The notes under the pieces: model-generated | Database searches by the model: none | What the model was told of the DNA's origin: nothing | What the model saw: only the letters and a program-made list of their open reading frames with translations | Made by a program: the position numbers and the translations under genes | DNA from: Bacteroidales bacterium | GTDB lineage: Bacteria; Bacteroidota; Bacteroidia; Bacteroidales; UBA1402 | Assembly (NCBI GenBank): GCA_017446025.1 | Contig: JAFSRR010000067.1 | Location: forward strand, 1-32,139 | Length of the DNA: 32,139 bases | Direction of reading: 5' to 3' | Shown here: in pieces, positions 6,995 through 15,648 of the stretch | How positions within the stretch are numbered: the stretch's first letter is position 1 | Layout: each line of letters begins with the position of its first letter

Positions 6995-8458
6995 TCAGTG
7001 ATAGCGTAGCCGTTCGGCGTCCAGTTTGAGGAAGATGAACAGCAGGATGGTGAAACCCAGCAGCGAAGAGCCGCCGTAGCTGAAAAACGGCAGGGGAATG
7101 CCGATGACAGGCATGATGCCCAGCACCATGCCCACATTGATCAAAACATGGAAGAAGAAAATGCAGACCACACAGTAGCCATAGACCCGCACAAAGCGGC
7201 TGCGCTGCCGTTCGGCCATCAGGATGAGCCGGATCATCAGGTAGAGATAGACCAGCAACAGGAGCGCCGAGCCGATAAAGCCCCATTCCTCGCCGATGGT
7301 GCAGAATATGAAGTCGGTATGTTGCTCGGGCACATATTTCAGTTTGGTCTGTGTGCCGTTGAGGAAGCCCTTGCCGGCCAAGCCGCCCGAACCAATCGAT
7401 ATTTTGGCCTGGTTCACATTGTAACCGGCATTGGTCGGATCGTCCACCACGCCCAGGAACACTTGGGTACGCACCTGCTGATGCGGTTTCAGGACGTGGT
7501 CGAAGATAAAGCCCACGGCAAACAGGAAAGCCACCGACAAGACAGCGAAAAGGATGGTCTGCCCCACTTCGTGCACATTTTTTTTGAAAACCAGCCAGCC
7601 CAGATAGCCCAGCGACAGGGCCATGGTCACCAGCAGCGGCCAGCAAAGGTTGAAATGCCAGCCCACGACATTGCACAGCACTGCCAAGAGCAAGGGCAAC
7701 AGATTGGTGCCCAGCAGCAGCCACAACGACTGTTTTTCCCTGGGGTTGTTCAAATAGAACATGAACAGCGTGATGGCCAGTATCAGCAGCAGCACCAGGA
7801 AGGTGCCCAGCTCGGTGGCGTCCCAGAGCTGCATATTGCCATAGCGGATGGAAACGACAAAATAGGCGGCGGCACAGCAGCCGGCCAGCAACAGTTTGGG
7901 CGACATGCCCTCGCGATAGAGCACAAAGAACAAGGAGAAATACACCAGGGCCGAGCCTGTCTCCTGCTGGAGCAGGATGAGCAGCACCGGCAAAAAGATG
8001 ATCAGATAGGTCAGGTAGTCACGCTTGGATTCTTTGGGGCGGAAACCGTGTTTGTCGATGTATTTGGCCAGAGCGAGCCCCGTGGCGAACTTGGCAAACT
8101 CGGCCGGCTGCAGACTCACCGGCCCGAACACCAGCCACGAGCGAGAGCCCTTGACATCGGTAGCCAGGACAATAGTTGCCATGAGCAGGGCCATCACCAG
8201 TATGTAGATAATCTCGGCCGTATTGTAGTACCAGCGCGAGTCGATCACCAACAGCAACACGCCGACCACCAGCGAGATACCGATCCACAGGAACTGCTTG
8301 CCCGAAAACTGTGCCAGGTCTAGCAGGCGGGAACTCTCATAGTCGTAGCTGGCGCTGTATATGGACAGCCAGCCCCAAAAGACCAGGAACAGGTAGATCA
8401 ACAGTACCTGGTAGTCCAAGGTCTTGAGAAAACTGCCGTTATTGATTCTCTGGTTCAA
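6995..8458 (-). CDS. rodA: RodA, SEDS peptidoglycan glycosyltransferase (TTG start)
   Basis: Polytopic inner-membrane SEDS glycosyltransferase, 487 aa, that polymerises lipid II with PBP2 during cell elongation. Family signatures are SWLVFGPVSLQPAEFAKFA, the loop KISIGSGGLAGKGFLNGTQ, and EQHTDFIF with Asp382 matching the essential SEDS aspartate; PLPFFSYGGSSLL is near the C-terminus. It is over 100 residues longer than E. coli RodA (about 370). The extra part sits around residues 205-325 and contains additional hydrophobic segments. The only plausible start is TTG at 8458: a stop codon lies two codons upstream, and there is no ATG before the conserved KTLDYQ region. The start overlaps the end of mrdA by 20 bp, indicating translational coupling. 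Confidence 0.95.
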   Translation of the reverse strand: MNQRINNGSFLKTLDYQVLLIYLFLVFWGWLSIYSASYDYESSRLLDLAQFSGKQFLWIGISLVVGVLLLVIDSRWYYNTAEIIYILVMALLMATIVLATDVKGSRSWLVFGPVSLQPAEFAKFATGLALAKYIDKHGFRPKESKRDYLTYLIIFLPVLLILLQQETGSALVYFSLFFVLYREGMSPKLLLAGCCAAAYFVVSIRYGNMQLWDATELGTFLVLLLILAITLFMFYLNNPREKQSLWLLLGTNLLPLLLAVLCNVVGWHFNLCWPLLVTMALSLGYLGWLVFKKNVHEVGQTILFAVLSVAFLFAVGFIFDHVLKPHQQVRTQVFLGVVDDPTNAGYNVNQAKISIGSGGLAGKGFLNGTQTKLKYVPEQHTDFIFCTIGEEWGFIGSALLLLVYLYLMIRLILMAERQRSRFVRVYGYCVVCIFFFHVLINVGMVLGIMPVIGIPLPFFSYGGSSLLGFTILLFIFLKLDAERLRYH

Positions 8459-10298
8459 CTTCCATCAAATTAGCGTTCAACAATCTGGTTTCCATCCATT
8501 TGCGATTATCCGCAATACCACCTTTCAAATACTTTTCCAGCAGCAGGCTGGCCATGGGCACCGCCCAGGTGGCCCCGAAGCCGCCGTTCTCGATAAAGAC
8601 CAACATGCAAATCTGCGGGTCGTCCTTGGGGGCAAAGCACATGAAGATGGAATGGTCCACGCCCTTGTTCTCAGCCGTACCGGTCTTGCCGCAAACCTCT
8701 ATGCCCGGGATGGCCACTCCCCGGGAAGTGCCGATAGCTTCGGTCACCGAGGCACGCATGCCCCGGACTATCGGTTCGAAATAGGCCGGATCGACCGTCA
8801 CCTGGTGACGCGTAGTGTATTTTTCATCCAGGGTTTCACCCTCGATTTGTTTGACAATGTGAGGCGTATAATACCAGCCCCGGTTGCAGATGGTGGCGCA
8901 GAAATTGGCTATCTGCAAAGGGGTGGCCAGAATCTCGCCCTGACCGATGGCATTGGAAATGATTGTCGAGCCTTTCCATGCCCGGTTGCCGTAGGTCCGG
9001 TTGTAGAACTCCGACGAAGGGATCATGCCCGATTGTTCGTAGGCCATGTCCACCCCCAGCCGGGCACCGTAGCCAAACGAAGTGACATGATTGCGCCAGA
9101 CATCCAGGGCAGCTTGCGAAGAGCCGTATTTGCGGTCGTCGATCATGGCACGGTAGGCGGCGGCAAAATAGGCGTTGCACGAAGTGGCGATGGCCGAAGG
9201 CAGGTCCAACGGAGAGCGGTGCGTATGGCAGCCCAGTTTCATGCCGGCAAAGGCATAGCCGTTGTGACAGGCGTATTCCGTGCGCGAGGTGATGATCTTC
9301 TCCTGCTGCAGCACCAGAGCCTGCAGGGGCTTGAAGGTGGAGCCGGGCGGATAGAACGACTGGATGGGTCGGTTCAGGAACACCTTGTAGGGCGAAGCCT
9401 CCAGTTCGCGGTAGTTGGCGGCACGCTGGTTGCCCACCAAAAGATTGGGGTCGTAGGTCGGTGCCGAGACATAGGCAAGTATCTCGCCGGTCTTCGGCTC
9501 CAAGGCCACGATGGCGCCCCGCTTGTTGACCATCAGCTGCTCGGCATATTCCTGCAAGTCGAGGTCGAGTGTCAGTGTCAGGTCCTTGCCCGACACGGGC
9601 GGCAGGTCGCGGCGCCCTTCGTTGTAGGAGCGCTTGATGCGGCCGTGCACATCGCGCAGATATATCTCGTAACCCTTTTCCCCGCGCAGCTGCTGCTCGT
9701 ACATCTTTTCAATGCCCGAACGGCCGCTGTAGTCACCGCTGGCATAATAGCTGTCCTGCTCGATGTCGCGGCGGTTGACCTCGGCCACATAGCCCAGGGC
9801 ATGGGCCGCCACGGGCCGGGTGTAGGAGCGCAGGGAGCGTTTCTGGATGCTGAAACCGGGAAAGCTGAACAGCTTTTCCTGCAGGGGGCCGTACTGCTCC
9901 ACGCCGAGCTGCGACATGAACAGCTGGGGAGTATAGCTCGAATAGCCGGGATTCAGGCGCCGGTTGCGCAAATCTGTCATCCGCTTGTCGAAATATTCAC
10001 GGCTGATGTTCAGCGTCCGGCAAAAATCGAGCGTATCGAGCCCCTTCATCTCGCGGGTGGTCACCATCAAGTCGTAAAAAGCCGAATTATAGACCATCAC
10101 CCGTCCGTTGCGGTCGTAGATAAGGCCGCGTTCCGGATAGATCACCTTGCGCACCTGGGCGTTGCTGTCGGCATATTTGTCGTATTCATCGGAGAGGAGC
10201 TGCAAATGCACCAGGCGAATGAGATAGACCAGCACTGTCAAGGCAATGATGATCAGGAGGGTCGTGCTCCTACGTTCGTAGTTCTTGTCCAGGGCCAT
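8439..10298 (-). CDS. mrdA: Penicillin-binding protein 2 (elongasome transpeptidase)
   Basis: Class B PBP, 619 aa, that cross-links peptidoglycan made by RodA. A single N-terminal membrane helix (about 12-33) anchors a pedestal domain (RGLIYDRNGRVMVYN, GRSGIEKMYE) and the transpeptidase domain. The catalytic motifs are S320-T-F-K323 (PPGSTFKPL), S373-C-N (ATSCNAYF) and K538-T-G (CGKTGTAEN). Length and motif spacing are those of PBP2 rather than the septal FtsI. It starts 9 bp after mreD and overlaps rodA by 20 bp, matching the conserved mreBCD-mrdA-rodA order. All active-site motifs look intact, so it should be a functional beta-lactam target. Confidence 0.96.
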   Translation of the reverse strand: MALDKNYERRSTTLLIIIALTVLVYLIRLVHLQLLSDEYDKYADSNAQVRKVIYPERGLIYDRNGRVMVYNSAFYDLMVTTREMKGLDTLDFCRTLNISREYFDKRMTDLRNRRLNPGYSSYTPQLFMSQLGVEQYGPLQEKLFSFPGFSIQKRSLRSYTRPVAAHALGYVAEVNRRDIEQDSYYASGDYSGRSGIEKMYEQQLRGEKGYEIYLRDVHGRIKRSYNEGRRDLPPVSGKDLTLTLDLDLQEYAEQLMVNKRGAIVALEPKTGEILAYVSAPTYDPNLLVGNQRAANYRELEASPYKVFLNRPIQSFYPPGSTFKPLQALVLQQEKIITSRTEYACHNGYAFAGMKLGCHTHRSPLDLPSAIATSCNAYFAAAYRAMIDDRKYGSSQAALDVWRNHVTSFGYGARLGVDMAYEQSGMIPSSEFYNRTYGNRAWKGSTIISNAIGQGEILATPLQIANFCATICNRGWYYTPHIVKQIEGETLDEKYTTRHQVTVDPAYFEPIVRGMRASVTEAIGTSRGVAIPGIEVCGKTGTAENKGVDHSIFMCFAPKDDPQICMLVFIENGGFGATWAVPMASLLLEKYLKGGIADNRKWMETRLLNANLMEVEPENQ

Positions 10299-10307
10299 GG
10301 CAACGCT

Positions 10308-10802
10308 TTATCTGCGAAAACGTTCGAAAAGGAAGACCAGCAAGCCGGTCAGCAGCGAGCTGACCAAGGTCCTGAGCAGCATCATCCAAGGATCGGCCCA
10401 CGAGAAGGACTCTACGAGATAAAGCACAAAATGATGGCACAGGATCATCACCAGGGCATATTTCCAAAAACCAAGGAAGCCCATGCTCCGCTCGCCCGGC
10501 TCCATGCCTTCGGTTTCCTCCTTGCTCAGGAAAGTACGCAGCAAAGGCCGGCGCAGATAGACGACAAAGGTGGTGGCCGCCGCATGCATGCCGGGGCAAT
10601 CCAACAGGATATCCACTGCCAGGCCCATCAAAAAACCCAGCAGCAAAGCCCGCCAAACCGGCATATCGATGGGCCAGATGAGCACGGCGTAGAGATAGAC
10701 CAGCGGCACGAACGACAAGAAGCCGGCATATTGCAGCACCAGTGTCTGGAACAATACCAGCACCAGGGCAACGACTATGTGTTTGACTATTGTCCGGTTC
10801 AT
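10308..10802 (-). CDS. mreD: Rod shape-determining protein MreD
   Basis: Small polytopic inner-membrane protein, 164 aa, of the elongasome, linking MreC to the RodA/PBP2 synthase. It is almost entirely hydrophobic with about five membrane segments. The family-typical LGFLMGLAVDILLDCPGMHA stretch lies near residues 55-75, and a short basic C-terminus ends in ERFRR. Sequence conservation in MreD is low, so the call rests on topology, size and exact position between mreC and mrdA. The start overlaps the mreC stop as ATGA (10799-10802). Confidence 0.93.
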   Translation of the reverse strand: MNRTIVKHIVVALVLVLFQTLVLQYAGFLSFVPLVYLYAVLIWPIDMPVWRALLLGFLMGLAVDILLDCPGMHAAATTFVVYLRRPLLRTFLSKEETEGMEPGERSMGFLGFWKYALVMILCHHFVLYLVESFSWADPWMMLLRTLVSSLLTGLLVFLFERFRR

Positions 10803-11623
10803 CTGGCTGCCTCCTCCAGCTCGCGCTGCTCCTGATAATGGGTCCGATACATGATACGCACATCGGCCAGCGATTCGAAATGGGTGAACAACCTGATGCG
10901 CGCTGTGTAGAAGTTGTCGGCCGCCGTCTTGTCAAACGACTCGATGCGACCAACGGCCAGGCCAGCCGGGAAAGAATTGGAAAAGCCGCTGGTCACCACC
11001 GTGTCGCCGACGTTCCACATCTGGTAGCCGGGCAGTTCCTCCAGCCAACCATAGCGCGTATCGCCCCCATGCCAGGTGAGCGAGCCCACCACGTCGGTAT
11101 TTTTCACCTTACAGCTGAAATGGGCATTGACATTGAGCAGCGACACAGCCACCGAATAGTGATCCGAACAAGCCGACACAATCCCGACGATGCCCTGTGG
11201 GCCGGTGACACCCATGCCCGGTTCCACCCCGTCGGTCCGGCCGACATTCAGCGTGAAGCTGTTGGTCAGTTGGTTCACGCTGTTTTTCAGCACCCGTGCA
11301 TAGATATACCCAAATTCATCAGCATCGCGCAAAGGGCTTTCTTCCCGGCCGCTTTGGCGCAACGCTGCTTCCAGGCGGGCCACCTTCTTTTCCAGCTCTC
11401 CATTTTGATGCCAGAGCAGCGTATTCTTCTCACGCAAGAGAAAATAGCCCGTCACCCGTTCACGGGTTTCATAGATTTTTCCATTGATACAGCTGGCCGA
11501 CGACAGGGCAATGCTCTGATGGAAGTCGTTGTAGCGGAAAAGCAGCACCAGGGCGACGATTTCCAGGACAACAAACAGCAGCGTATTGCCGAAGCGTGCC
11601 AGAAACTGTATCAGGGAATGCAT
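10799..11623 (-). CDS. mreC: Rod shape-determining protein MreC
   Basis: Bitopic periplasmic scaffold, 274 aa, that connects cytoplasmic MreB filaments with PBP2/RodA. It has a short cytoplasmic start, one membrane helix (about 11-30), a heptad-like coiled coil (about 62-92, NTLLWHQNGELEKKVARLE) and the beta-rich MreC core with NVGRTDGVEPGMGVTGPQGIVG and TSGFSNSFPAGLAVG. The length is typical. Its ATG overlaps the mreB stop by one base (TGATG at 11621-11625), and its stop overlaps mreD, so the three are translated as a coupled set. Confidence 0.95.
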   Translation of the reverse strand: MHSLIQFLARFGNTLLFVVLEIVALVLLFRYNDFHQSIALSSASCINGKIYETRERVTGYFLLREKNTLLWHQNGELEKKVARLEAALRQSGREESPLRDADEFGYIYARVLKNSVNQLTNSFTLNVGRTDGVEPGMGVTGPQGIVGIVSACSDHYSVAVSLLNVNAHFSCKVKNTDVVGSLTWHGGDTRYGWLEELPGYQMWNVGDTVVTSGFSNSFPAGLAVGRIESFDKTAADNFYTARIRLFTHFESLADVRIMYRTHYQEQRELEEAAR

Positions 11624-12642
11624 CAGCGAAGCAGGAAGTTATACTTGTCAACATGCTTCAGGGCGACACTCGTACCGTTGGCTACGGCATGCAGGGGATC
11701 TTCCGGCACAATGAACGGGATGTTGATCTTGTTGGTCAAGCGCTGAGCCAGGCCACGCAGCAAAGCACCGCCGCCCGTCAGGTAGATACCGTTGCGGACA
11801 ATGTCGGCGTAAAGCTCCGGCGGAGTCTTCTCCAAGGCATTCAACACGGCTGTCTCCACCTTCGAGATGGATTTTTCCAGGCAATGCGAAATCTCCACAT
11901 ACGATACGGGCACTTCCATGGGCAGCGCCGTCATCTGGTTGGGACCGCGCACCAGGTAGTCCTCCGGGGAATTGTCCAGCTCGGTCATGGCCGAACCCAC
12001 GTGCAGCTTGATCTGCTCGGCGGTGCGTTCGCCGATGCGCAGGTTGTGCTGACGACGCATGTATTCCTGGATGTCGGCCGTGAAATCGTCACCGGCGATA
12101 CGGATCGATTCGTTGGCCACGATGCCGCCCAGTGAAATCACGGCGATTTCGGTCGTGCCACCGCCGATATCGACAATCATGTTGCCTTCGGGGGCTTCCA
12201 CGTCGATGCCGATACCGATGGCAGCTGCCATCGGCTCATAGATCATATAGACTTCGCGTCCGCCGACATGTTCGGCCGAGTCGCGCACGGCACGGATCTC
12301 CACTTCGGTCGAACCCGACGGGATGCAGACCACCATGCGCAGCGAGGAGAACAGGCCGCCGCTGTGGGGATTCACTTTCTTGATAAATCCGCGGATCATC
12401 TGCTCGGCGGCATAGAAGTCGGCGATGACACCGTCGCGCAGCGGGCGGACGGTGCGGATGTTCTCGTTGGTTTTCTCATGCATCAGGCGAGCCTGCTCGC
12501 CCACGGCCAGCGTCTTGCCCGTCTTGCTGTCAAGCGCCACAACGCTGGGCTCGTCGATAACCACCTTGTCGTTATGCAGGATAACGGTGTTGGCGGTACC
12601 CAGGTCCATCGCTATCTTTTGTGTAAATGAAAACAGTCCCAT
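11623..12642 (-). CDS. mreB: Actin-like cell shape protein MreB
   Basis: Bacterial actin homologue, 339 aa, that polymerises under the membrane and guides lateral wall synthesis. Nucleotide-pocket motifs are visible: phosphate-1 (AMDLGTANT, about residues 11-19), phosphate-2 (VDIGGGTTE, about 158-166) and the adenosine-side LTGGGALLRGL near 290. The N-terminus (MGLFSFTQK) resembles the amphipathic membrane-binding start of other MreB proteins. The length is typical. It lies 12 bp after purH and leads the elongasome genes, so the purH promoter probably drives the group. Confidence 0.97.
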   Translation of the reverse strand: MGLFSFTQKIAMDLGTANTVILHNDKVVIDEPSVVALDSKTGKTLAVGEQARLMHEKTNENIRTVRPLRDGVIADFYAAEQMIRGFIKKVNPHSGGLFSSLRMVVCIPSGSTEVEIRAVRDSAEHVGGREVYMIYEPMAAAIGIGIDVEAPEGNMIVDIGGGTTEIAVISLGGIVANESIRIAGDDFTADIQEYMRRQHNLRIGERTAEQIKLHVGSAMTELDNSPEDYLVRGPNQMTALPMEVPVSYVEISHCLEKSISKVETAVLNALEKTPPELYADIVRNGIYLTGGGALLRGLAQRLTNKINIPFIVPEDPLHAVANGTSVALKHVDKYNFLLR

Positions 12643-12654
12643 GGATATGTGTCT

Positions 12655-14178
12655 TTAATGTTTGAAATGTCTGTAACCGGTCGTCACCATGGCCATATCG
12701 TTGGCGTCGCAGTATTCGACCGACAATTTGTCGTTGATCGAGCCGCCGGGATGGATCACCGCCTCGATGCCGGCCTTGTGGGCGATTTCCACGCAGTCGG
12801 GGAAGGGAAAGAAAGCATCGGAAGCCATCACCGCACCCTTCAGGTCGAAGCCGAAGGAAACAGCCTTGTCGATGGCCTGGCGCAGGGCGTCCACACGCGA
12901 TGTCTGGCCCACGCCCGAGGCGCAGAGCTGCTTGTCTTTGGCCAGCACGATGGCATTCGACTTGTTATGCTTGACAATGATGTTGGCAAACAGCAGATCC
13001 TCGACCTGCTTGTCGGTAGCGGCCTTGGTGGTGACCGTCTGCAACTCTTCGGGGTTCTCGGTATGAAGGTCCTTGTCCTGCACCAGCACGCCGTTCAGGA
13101 TGGAGCGGAACTGGCGGGCCGGGACAGCGGTCTCTTTCTGAATGAGGATGATACGGTTTTTCTTCTGGGAAAGGACAGCCAGCGCATCGGCATCGTAGTC
13201 GGGGGCGATGATCACCTCGAAGAAGAGCTTGTTGATTTCTTCGGCGGTTTCCTTGTCGACCGGACGGTTGGTGGCGAAAATGCCGCCGAAAGCCGACACC
13301 GGGTCGCCGGCCAGGGCAGCCTTCCAGGCTTCGATCAATGTGGGGCGGGAGGCCACGCCGCAGGCATTGTTGTGCTTGATGATGACAAAACTGGTCTCCG
13401 TAAACTCGTTGATGAGCGACACAGCCGCCTCGATGTCGAGCAGGTTGTTGTAGGAGATCTCCTTGCCCTGCAGCTGTTCGAACATGTCTTCGAAGTCTCC
13501 GTAGAACTGGGCCTGCTGATGAGGATTCTCACCGTAGCGCAGCTGGCGCGAACTGTCGACGGCGCAACGGAAGGCCGAGGCGGCGTTGTCGTCAAACCAG
13601 TTGAAAATATGGGTATCGTAGCCCGAGGAGACTTTGAAGGCCTCCTTGGCAAACCACTTGCGTTCCTCGATCGAGGTCTGGGCACCTTTTTCGTTGAGGA
13701 TGTCCAGCAGGGCGCCATACTGGGCCTTGGAAGCCACGATGACCACATCCTGGAAATTCTTGGCAGCGGCACGGATCAGGGAAATGCCGCCGATATCGAT
13801 TTTCTCGATGATATCTTCTGCGCTGGCGCCGGAAGCGACCGTGGCCTCGAAAGGATACAGATCGACGATGACCAGGTCGATGGCCGGAATCTCGTAGTCG
13901 GCACACTGCTGCTGGTCCTGTGCCTCGTCACGACGGTTCAGGATGCCGCCGAAGACTTTCGGATGCAGGGTTTTGACCCGGCCGCCCAGGATGGAGGGAT
14001 AGCCTGTCAGGTCTTCTACTTTTTCACAGGGATATCCCAGCGACTCGATAAATTTCTGCGTTCCGCCGGTCGAGATGAACCCGACACCGTCCTCGTGCAG
14101 CTTGCGAAGGATCTCGTCGAGACCTTCCTTGTGGAAGACCGACACCAATGCTTTGCTAATTTTCTTGTATTCAGACAT
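12655..14178 (-). CDS. purH: Bifunctional AICAR formyltransferase / IMP cyclohydrolase
   Basis: Catalyses the last two steps of de novo IMP synthesis: AICAR plus 10-formyl-THF to FAICAR, then ring closure to IMP. The 507-aa protein has an N-terminal MGS-like cyclohydrolase domain (about 1-190: STGGT, GRVKTLHPKVFGG, DLVIVDLYPF) and a C-terminal transformylase domain (about 195-507: RYGENPHQ, the catalytic K268-H269 in IKHNNACGVAS, and SDAFFPFPD). The family is usually 505-530 aa. It is first in the minus-strand group with a good -7 element upstream, so purine synthesis and cell elongation appear cotranscribed. Confidence 0.97.
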   Translation of the reverse strand: MSEYKKISKALVSVFHKEGLDEILRKLHEDGVGFISTGGTQKFIESLGYPCEKVEDLTGYPSILGGRVKTLHPKVFGGILNRRDEAQDQQQCADYEIPAIDLVIVDLYPFEATVASGASAEDIIEKIDIGGISLIRAAAKNFQDVVIVASKAQYGALLDILNEKGAQTSIEERKWFAKEAFKVSSGYDTHIFNWFDDNAASAFRCAVDSSRQLRYGENPHQQAQFYGDFEDMFEQLQGKEISYNNLLDIEAAVSLINEFTETSFVIIKHNNACGVASRPTLIEAWKAALAGDPVSAFGGIFATNRPVDKETAEEINKLFFEVIIAPDYDADALAVLSQKKNRIILIQKETAVPARQFRSILNGVLVQDKDLHTENPEELQTVTTKAATDKQVEDLLFANIIVKHNKSNAIVLAKDKQLCASGVGQTSRVDALRQAIDKAVSFGFDLKGAVMASDAFFPFPDCVEIAHKAGIEAVIHPGGSINDKLSVEYCDANDMAMVTTGYRHFKH

Positions 14179-14212
14179 ATACTTATGGATGGATAATAAT
14201 ACGCATTTCAGG

Positions 14213-14220
14213 CAAAGATA
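14213..14220 (-). promoter_or_regulatory. Putative -7 element of the purH-mreBCD-mrdA-rodA operon
   Basis: On the minus strand these bases read TATCTTTG, an exact match to the Bacteroidota TAnnTTTG element. They lie 34 bp upstream of the purH ATG, leaving a short leader. No good TTTG is found at the expected distance upstream, so the -33 element is weak or degenerate. Confidence 0.6.
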
Positions 14221-14289
14221 ATCAATTTATACTAGCCCCGCATAGTTTTTCAAAGAAAAAAAAAGCAGAAAAACGGAGACAAAATATAT

Positions 14290-14320
14290 TTTGGAATCTT
14301 CCAGCTTTGACGTATCTTCG
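14290..14320 (+). promoter_or_regulatory. Putative promoter of the zinc-dependent dehydrogenase gene
   Basis: TTTG at 14290-14293 is followed after 19 bp by TATCTTCG at 14313-14320, one mismatch from the Bacteroidota TAnnTTTG element and with consensus spacing. The predicted transcript begins about 17 nt before the ATG at 14344. Confidence 0.65.
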
Positions 14321-14343
14321 CAGTCGGTTAAAAGCAAGTGATT

Positions 14344-15612
14344 ATGTTAGCAAAAGCCGTACGTTTATACGGCAAGCAGGATCTCCGGCTGGAGAGTTAC
14401 GAACTGCCTGCCATCAAGGAAGACGAAATCCTGGCCAAAGTCGTTTGCGACAGCCTGTGCATGTCGTCCTACAAAGCCGCCAGTCAGGGCGGTGACCACA
14501 AAAGAGTCCCCAACGACGTCGAAAGCAACCCCGTCATCATCGGCCATGAGTTTGCCGGTGAGCTGGTCGAGGTAGGCGCCAAATGGGCCGGCAAGTTCAA
14601 GGTGGGCGACAAATTCTCCATCCAGCCTGCCCTCAACTACGAAAAAGGCCCGGTCGGCGTATTGAGCGCCCCCGGCTATTCCTACCGCTACATCGGCGGC
14701 GACGCCACCTATGTCATCATTCCCAACGAAGTCATGGAGCTGGGTTGCCTGCTGCCTTTCAAAGGCGAAGGCTACTACCCCGCCTCCCTGTCCGAGCCGC
14801 TGAGCTGCGTCATCGGCGCCATGCACGCCAACTACCACACCACCCCCGGCCGCTACATCCATACCATGGAGATAGTCGAGAACGGCAAGATGGCCATCCT
14901 GGCCGGTGTGGGTCCCATGGGCCTGGCCGCCATCAACTATGTGCTGCACCGCGAAGACCGCCATCCTTCGCTGCTGGTGGTCACCGACATGGACCAGACC
15001 CGCCTGGACCGGGCCGCCATGCTCTATACGCCCGCATTTGCCGCCTCCCGCGGCATTGAACTGAAATATGTCAACACCGGCAAGATGGAAGATCCCGTGG
15101 CCGAGCTCAAAGCCCTGAGCGGCGGCACCGGCTACAACGACGTGTTCTGCTTCGCTCCAGTCCGCGCCGTGGCCGAACAGGCCGATGCCATCCTTTCGTT
15201 CGACGGCTGCCTCAACTTCTTCGCCGGCCCCGGCCGTCCCGATTTCAGCGCCATGTTCAACTTCTACAACGTCCACTATGCCTACACCCACGTGGTAGGC
15301 ACCAGCGGCGGCAACACCGACGATATGCTCGAAGCGCTCCACCTGATGGGCAAGGGCATGGACCCGGCCGGTCTGGTCACCCATATCGGCGGTCTGAACG
15401 CCGTGCCCGAGGCTACGTTGCATCTACCCGAGATTCCCGGAGGCAAGAAGCTGATATACAATCATATCGAAATGCCTTTGACCCCCATCGCCGACTTCGC
15501 CGAGTTGGGTAAGAAGGATCCGCGCTTCGCCCGTCTGGCCGAGCTCTGCCAGGCCCACCAGGGACTGTGGAATCTGGAGGCCGAGCAATACCTGCTGGCC
15601 AATTTCAGCTAA
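14344..15612 (+). CDS. Zinc-dependent medium-chain dehydrogenase, sorbitol/sorbose-phosphate type
   Basis: Predicted cytoplasmic NAD(P)-dependent sugar alcohol or sugar-phosphate dehydrogenase, 422 aa. Catalytic zinc ligands follow the sorbitol dehydrogenase pattern: C39 (LCMSSYK), H68-E69 (GHEFAG) and E151 (SEPLSCV). The Rossmann loop is G188-V-G-P-M-G193. The four-Cys structural zinc lobe of classical alcohol dehydrogenases is missing. It is longer than usual for the family (about 350), with an insert around residues 100-135 (YSYRYIGGDATYV) and a long C-terminus, resembling the L-sorbose-1-phosphate reductase-like branch. The start is ATG at 14344; an in-frame GTG lies six bases upstream. 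Monocistronic: own promoter upstream, hairpin terminator downstream. The true substrate is unknown. Confidence 0.85.
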   Translation: MLAKAVRLYGKQDLRLESYELPAIKEDEILAKVVCDSLCMSSYKAASQGGDHKRVPNDVESNPVIIGHEFAGELVEVGAKWAGKFKVGDKFSIQPALNYEKGPVGVLSAPGYSYRYIGGDATYVIIPNEVMELGCLLPFKGEGYYPASLSEPLSCVIGAMHANYHTTPGRYIHTMEIVENGKMAILAGVGPMGLAAINYVLHREDRHPSLLVVTDMDQTRLDRAAMLYTPAFAASRGIELKYVNTGKMEDPVAELKALSGGTGYNDVFCFAPVRAVAEQADAILSFDGCLNFFAGPGRPDFSAMFNFYNVHYAYTHVVGTSGGNTDDMLEALHLMGKGMDPAGLVTHIGGLNAVPEATLHLPEIPGGKKLIYNHIEMPLTPIADFAELGKKDPRFARLAELCQAHQGLWNLEAEQYLLANFS

Positions 15613-15648
15613 GCCGACCAACAATTGAATGTATAGAGGAAATTATCC

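Noticed and set aside
6976-7137. Upstream extension of the CE12-CE8 gene by 54 codons
   Set aside because: The added residues lie inside rodA, are Trp/Cys/Ser-rich and would bury the clear signal peptide that starts at 6975.
8424-10835. Very long plus-strand open frame (about 800 codons) opposite mrdA and mreD
   Set aside because: It is the antisense of well-recognised genes. Such frames arise from the G+C-rich codon bias; the translation is rich in His, Gln and Arg with no domain and crosses a gene boundary.
12649-14196. Plus-strand open frame of about 515 codons opposite purH
   Set aside because: Antisense shadow of a strongly conserved enzyme; no independent start signal or family match.
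14179-14343. Small RNA, riboswitch or tRNA in the longest intergenic gap
   Set aside because: It holds the two divergent promoter elements and A-rich sequence. I see no stable fold, tRNA-like arms or known riboswitch core.
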